A stretch of 64,000 nucleotides of DNA from Acidobacteriota bacterium (GTDB lineage: Bacteria; Acidobacteriota; Thermoanaerobaculia; Multivoradales; J023). The DNA lies in the NCBI GenBank assembly GCA_029263395.1, contig JAJCXO010000285.1, positions 122,128 to 186,127 of the forward strand. The letters run 5' to 3'. The notes beneath the pieces are model-generated. The model saw nothing but the letters and a program-made list of their open reading frames with translations, did not search any database and was not told where the DNA came from. This document shows, one piece after another, positions 61,071-64,000 of this stretch. Both the position numbers and the translations under genes were made by a program. Within the stretch, counting starts at the first letter, position 1, and each line of letters begins with the position of its first letter.

Positions 61071-62545
61071 ACCGCCCAGCCTGGATCGGACCGGTACTGA
61101 TTGCTGCGGCGATGTGTACGACAGGCATCGCCGCAGATTCCCCCAATCAGTACCGCCGTTCCAACGCTCACGGCAACCAACTCATCGTACGAGCTGCTTC
61201 GGGGGACATACCTGGATTGGTCGAGCAGTACGGACTCCGTGCGGTCGGTGCGCTGACAAACTCCGAAGGTCACCTTGTCGTCCTCGAAGGTCCGGAGGCC
61301 ATGACCGCGGAACAGGTGGCCGAGCTGATCCAGATGGACCCGCGGGTCGGCGATCTCGAGGCAGTACAGGTGGCAGCTCTACCAGGTACCGAGGAATCGG
61401 GGGCAACGCCGGTAGTCAGCGACATCGCTATCGATCGACTCAAGACTGGCAGCTTGTCAACTCCATGTCTGATTCATGTGATGCCGGCCGGGCTCTGGAC
61501 CGGCTTTGCGGATCAGGAAGCTGCTCGGCTGGTAAATCTCCACCAGGGCCAGGCCGCACAGACCAGCTGTGGCTCGACGATCGTCGCGGTGATCGACACC
61601 GGCGTCGATCCCACCCACTCGGTGCTGAGCGGTGCGCTGGTGCCAGGGTACGATTTCCGACTCGAAGCACCCGGTATCCCTTCGGAATGGGACTTCCTCG
61701 ATCAATCGCTGCAGCCCATTCTCGAACAATCACTGCAGCCCATTCTCGAACAATCGTTGCAGCCGATCCTCGAACAGTCGCTGCAACCGATCCTCGAAGC
61801 AACGCTGTCCGGATCGGCCGAAGCGGTCGAATTGGGCGGATCGATGGTTGTGCTACTCAACAGCGATGTCGCGCCAACCGTCGCCGCGATGGATCTCCCT
61901 GAGTACTTCGGGCACGGCACCATGGTTGCCGGCGTCATCCGACTGGTTGCACCCGGCGCCCACATCATGCCGTTGCGGGTTTTCAACGGTTCGGGTTCCG
62001 CTCATCTCTTCGACATCATCCGTGCTATCTATTATGCGGTGGATCATGGCGCGAACGTCATCAACATGAGCTTCAGTATGGATCAAGGCTCCCGCGAGCT
62101 AAGGAATGCGATCCGCTACGCTCGCGAGCACGGCGTCGTCTGCGTAGCCGCCGCTGGCAACGATGGTGAGCCGGCCCAGGTCTACCCAGCGATGCTCCCT
62201 GCCACCGTGGGAGTAGCAGCGACCACTCTGGACGACGAGCTGAGTGAGTTCTCGAACTACGGCTCGGCTCTCGTGGATCTGGCGGCTCCAGGCTCCGGTA
62301 TTGTCACCACATATCCCGGCGGAGTCTTCGCGGCTGGTTGGGGCACGTCTTTCAGTGCTCCCTTTGTTGCCGGTACCGCCGCATTGATCCGTGACAGCTA
62401 CCCGACGAACAACGATGATCACACGACCGCTACTCAGCTGCGACTCGATCTGAAACACGGTAGCGTAAGGTCCGAACCACTAGGCGGAACCATCGGTAGC
62501 GGCCGACTCGACGTCCTCGGAGCAGTCCTCGAGGCCAACCGATAG
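61067..62545 (+). CDS. Secreted subtilisin-family (S8) serine protease
   Basis: A 492-residue protease. A signal peptide (MNRPAWIGPVLIAAAMCTTG) is followed by a pro-region, then the S8 triad: Asp in VAVIDTGVD (residue 177), His in YFGHGTMVAG (residue 283) and Ser in GTSFSAPFVAG (residue 430), with the oxyanion Asn in AAAGNDGE. Between Asp and His lies an insertion with four 8-residue repeats (QSLQPILE). The ATG overlaps the upstream stop by 4 bp (ATGA). It is the final gene of the sigma/CHAT cassette and is exported, unlike the CHAT protease. A terminator-like hairpin follows about 65 bp later. Confidence 0.93.
   Translation: MNRPAWIGPVLIAAAMCTTGIAADSPNQYRRSNAHGNQLIVRAASGDIPGLVEQYGLRAVGALTNSEGHLVVLEGPEAMTAEQVAELIQMDPRVGDLEAVQVAALPGTEESGATPVVSDIAIDRLKTGSLSTPCLIHVMPAGLWTGFADQEAARLVNLHQGQAAQTSCGSTIVAVIDTGVDPTHSVLSGALVPGYDFRLEAPGIPSEWDFLDQSLQPILEQSLQPILEQSLQPILEQSLQPILEATLSGSAEAVELGGSMVVLLNSDVAPTVAAMDLPEYFGHGTMVAGVIRLVAPGAHIMPLRVFNGSGSAHLFDIIRAIYYAVDHGANVINMSFSMDQGSRELRNAIRYAREHGVVCVAAAGNDGEPAQVYPAMLPATVGVAATTLDDELSEFSNYGSALVDLAAPGSGIVTTYPGGVFAAGWGTSFSAPFVAGTAALIRDSYPTNNDDHTTATQLRLDLKHGSVRSEPLGGTIGSGRLDVLGAVLEANR
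61703..61798 (+). repeat. 24-bp tandem repeat array, four units
   Basis: Four 24-bp units encode QSLQPILE four times in succession in the S8 protease. Third-position differences between units show that the array is not brand new. It lies between the catalytic Asp and His. Confidence 0.93.
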
Positions 62546-62609
62546 AGTCCAGTCTGGTGCTCAGCGTCACAAGCGCCACGATCAGAACTGTCCGGATGTG
62601 AACATGAAA

Positions 62610-62635
62610 AAGGCTCCGGATCACTCCGGAGCCTT
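62610..62635 (-). terminator. Rho-independent terminator
   Basis: AAGGCTCCGGA and TCCGGAGCCTT (62610-62620, 62625-62635) form an 11-bp stem around a 4-base loop. Read on the minus strand it is followed by a T-run, so it ends the DsbA-like transcript. It may also act on the S8 gene from the other side, although no T-run is present in that direction. Confidence 0.85.
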
Positions 62636-62679
62636 GATCGAGTGAGCGCAAGCGCCCACGCTAAATAATCCTCGGACCG

Positions 62680-63492
62680 CTACTCCGTCGGATTAGCGCG
62701 AGCGACGGGGATCCCCTTCGGCATCGCTTTGTCGATCTCTTCCTTGAACTTAGCGTACGGCTGGGCGCCTCGGATGAAGGTCAAACCTTTGACCTTGGTG
62801 GGATCGTCCTGATCGGTGTATCCGAGAACAAAACTCGGCGTGCCGGTAGCACCTGCCTTCTGGGCTTCAGCCATGTCACGACGAACAGCGCCAGCATACT
62901 TGGCACTGGCGAGACAGGTGTCGAAGGCTTCGACATCGAGACCGAGTGCCTCAGCATGGCCGTTCCAGGGCTCGAGAGCTCGCTGATTCTCGAACAGACG
63001 ATCGTGCATCTCCCAATACTTACCTTCGTCACCAGCGCACCAGCTGGCTTCTGCAGCCTTGAAGGCCAATTTGTGCATCTGGAGAGGAAGGTCTAGCGCG
63101 GCATAACGGATCTTGCCGGTGTCAACGTAGTCTTTGGCGATCTGCGGGAACGTCTCACGGACGTGTCTAGCGCAGTACCCTCATTGATAGTCGAGGAACT
63201 CGATCAGCGTCAGTTTGGCTGTCGGCTCCCCCTTGACGGGCTTATTGCCCAGATTGAACACCTTGCCCGAGACATTGGGACCCGAAGGCGCCGCTGCGGA
63301 CGGACGCTTTTGCAGAAGCGTCTTGATCTCGGAAAGTTCCTTACGAATCTGCTGCTGTCCCTGCTTCAGAGCCTCGATCTCCTGCTTCAACTCTGCGTCG
63401 GATTGTGCCCACACCGGGGCTGACGCCAGAGCGAAGAGGCAGGCGCCGAGGGCGGCGGTGACACGCCGATCTTTGCTTACGCGCTGCTCCAT
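62680..63492 (-). CDS. DsbA-like thiol-disulfide oxidoreductase, candidate selenoprotein (U-x-x-C)
   Basis: A 270-residue exported protein if TGA at 63181-63183 is read through as selenocysteine (residue 104). A signal peptide (RRVTAALGACLFALASAPVWAQS) and a short coiled coil (DAELKQEIEALKQGQQQIRK) precede a thioredoxin/DsbA domain. The redox motif reads DYQ-U-G-Y-C-ARHVRETFP, where relatives have DYQC-x-x-C-ARFVRE-like sequence. The cis-Pro is in GATGTPSF. The two halves are in the same frame with 34 open codons between the TGA and the next internal Met, and the homology is continuous through them. A single sense codon, not a frameshift, separates them. A standard gene call would split this into two genes. 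A hairpin of bacterial SECIS type follows the TGA. Confidence 0.88.
63142..63175 (-). promoter_or_regulatory. Candidate bacterial SECIS element
   Basis: In the mRNA, CUGCG (6-10 nt after the UGA) pairs with CGCAG (35-39 nt after), and an upper 5-bp stem ACGUC/GACGU closes a CGUGA loop 22-26 nt after the UGA. The loop has G at its second position. The published bacterial SECIS pattern asks for a stem-loop with a G near the start of a small loop about 16-37 nt after the UGA, and this one meets it. It overlaps the coding sequence, as bacterial SECIS elements do. Confidence 0.78.
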
Positions 63493-63850
63493 TCCTCTTT
63501 CTCCTTTCGGTCGTTGCCCCGACCCTAGCGAACGTGTCGGAGCGGGTCAAGATTTCGAGTCCAGGTGGCAGAACAAGTCCCCAGGCATGACTAATTCTTA
63601 GCCAAAATCACTGACGAGCTATTTCCCTTCACCACTTCATACCCTAACTACTTATAGCCACTTTTTGCCCAGATGGCCTGTGGGAGTAGAACCGACTTTC
63701 GAGCCGCTCCCTATGCCCAACAGTCGATTTACGACCGGACCACGCGTTGCGGTCCCCGAGCCCCAGGAAAACTGCCGACCCTGCCCTTCGGCTGACACAA
63801 CACCAACATCCCATCACCCGAGTATTCATCACGCCAAGGAGGCAACACTC
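63493..63850. other. Divergent intergenic region before the right-edge gene
   Basis: About 358 bp between the DsbA-like gene and the right-edge gene. It is AT-richer around 63590-63665. No promoter pair could be placed with confidence, and no open frame has a ribosome site. Confidence 0.4.
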
Positions 63851-64000
63851 TTGAAGAAGCCTGTCCGCAATCTACTCGTTTTAACGTGTGTTCTCGCTCT
63901 TGCCATGCCACTTGCTGCGCAGCAAGGTGGCCCCTTCCTCTCAACGGAAAAATCGGACGCGGATCCATTGGATATAGCCCTCGTCTACAGCCACCAAATG
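63851..64000 (+). CDS. Partial secreted protein at the right edge
   Basis: The TTG at 63851 has AAGGAGG 8 bp upstream. The visible 50 residues begin with a signal peptide (KKPVRNLLVLTCVLALAMPL, then AAQQGG) and continue PFLSTEKSDADPLDIALVYS before the window ends. There is no domain to name. The strong ribosome site and signal peptide make the coding call good despite the short visible length. Confidence 0.75.
   Translation, partial: MKKPVRNLLVLTCVLALAMPLAAQQGGPFLSTEKSDADPLDIALVYSHQM

Noticed and set aside
63079..63183. DsbA-like gene as a pseudogene or frameshift
   Set aside because: Both parts are in the same frame, only one codon is affected, it falls on the redox Cys, and a SECIS-like hairpin follows. 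A nonsense mutation at precisely this site is less likely.

Overview
The window is a 64 kb piece of a GC-rich bacterial chromosome with no rRNA, tRNA, CRISPR array, insertion sequence or phage that I can recognise. The gene content suggests Acidobacteriota, most likely the Thermoanaerobaculia branch: a TIGR02999-type sigma factor paired with a TPR Ser/Thr kinase, a TPR-CHAT caspase-like protease with its own sigma factor and a subtilisin, very large secreted multidomain proteins, and a gingipain-type (C25) protease. This placement is an inference from family make-up, without any marker gene.

Layout. 1-11.6 kb (minus strand): a 3,144-residue secreted protein ending in a C25 peptidase domain, followed 29 bp later by a radical SAM/SPASM maturase, a small Cys-containing peptide that looks like its substrate, a PqqD-like recognition protein and a partial protein at the edge. 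I read this as a ribosomal-peptide (RiPP) operon. 12-17.4 kb: FolC, a HugZ-like haem-utilisation protein, and a LolCDE/MacB-type adaptor-permease-ATPase operon. 17.4-28.7 kb: a chemosensory block (two response regulators, a DoxX/di-haem peroxidase pair, MCP, a 51-residue protein, CheY, CheW, hybrid CheA, double CheW). It is bounded by a 57-bp direct repeat copied from the 3' end of the ABC ATPase gene. 28.8-36.6 kb: secreted proteins around a kinase/sigma pair. 36.8-40 kb: an uncharacterised protein with an AT-hook-like tail, three tandem 84-bp hairpin-forming repeats, two tandem lower-GC paralogues and a NarL-type regulator lacking its acidic pocket. 40.5-53 kb: a polyferredoxin-TPR fusion, two secreted proteins (one a LamG/sialate-esterase-like enzyme), a methyltransferase with a signal sequence, an M4 metalloprotease and a DMT exporter. 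53.2-56.5 kb: YaiI, beta-carbonic anhydrase and an orphan peptide-binding protein. 56.8-62.5 kb: a four-gene cassette of ECF sigma, TPR-CHAT protease, anti-sigma-like protein and secreted subtilisin. 62.7-63.5 kb: a DsbA-like thiol oxidoreductase whose redox motif begins with an in-frame TGA. 63.9 kb: the start of a secreted protein.

The strongest single observation is the DsbA-like gene. Its reading frame is split by one TGA exactly where the first Cys of CXXC belongs (U-G-Y-C), and a hairpin follows with a G in the apical loop at the distance expected of a bacterial SECIS. It is best read as a selenoprotein. The second is the RiPP operon with its unannotated precursor. The third is a recurrent pattern of short perfect or near-perfect tandem repeats: inside genes the unit is always a multiple of three (15, 18 or 24 bp), whereas the one copy set that runs past a stop codon has a 16-bp unit.
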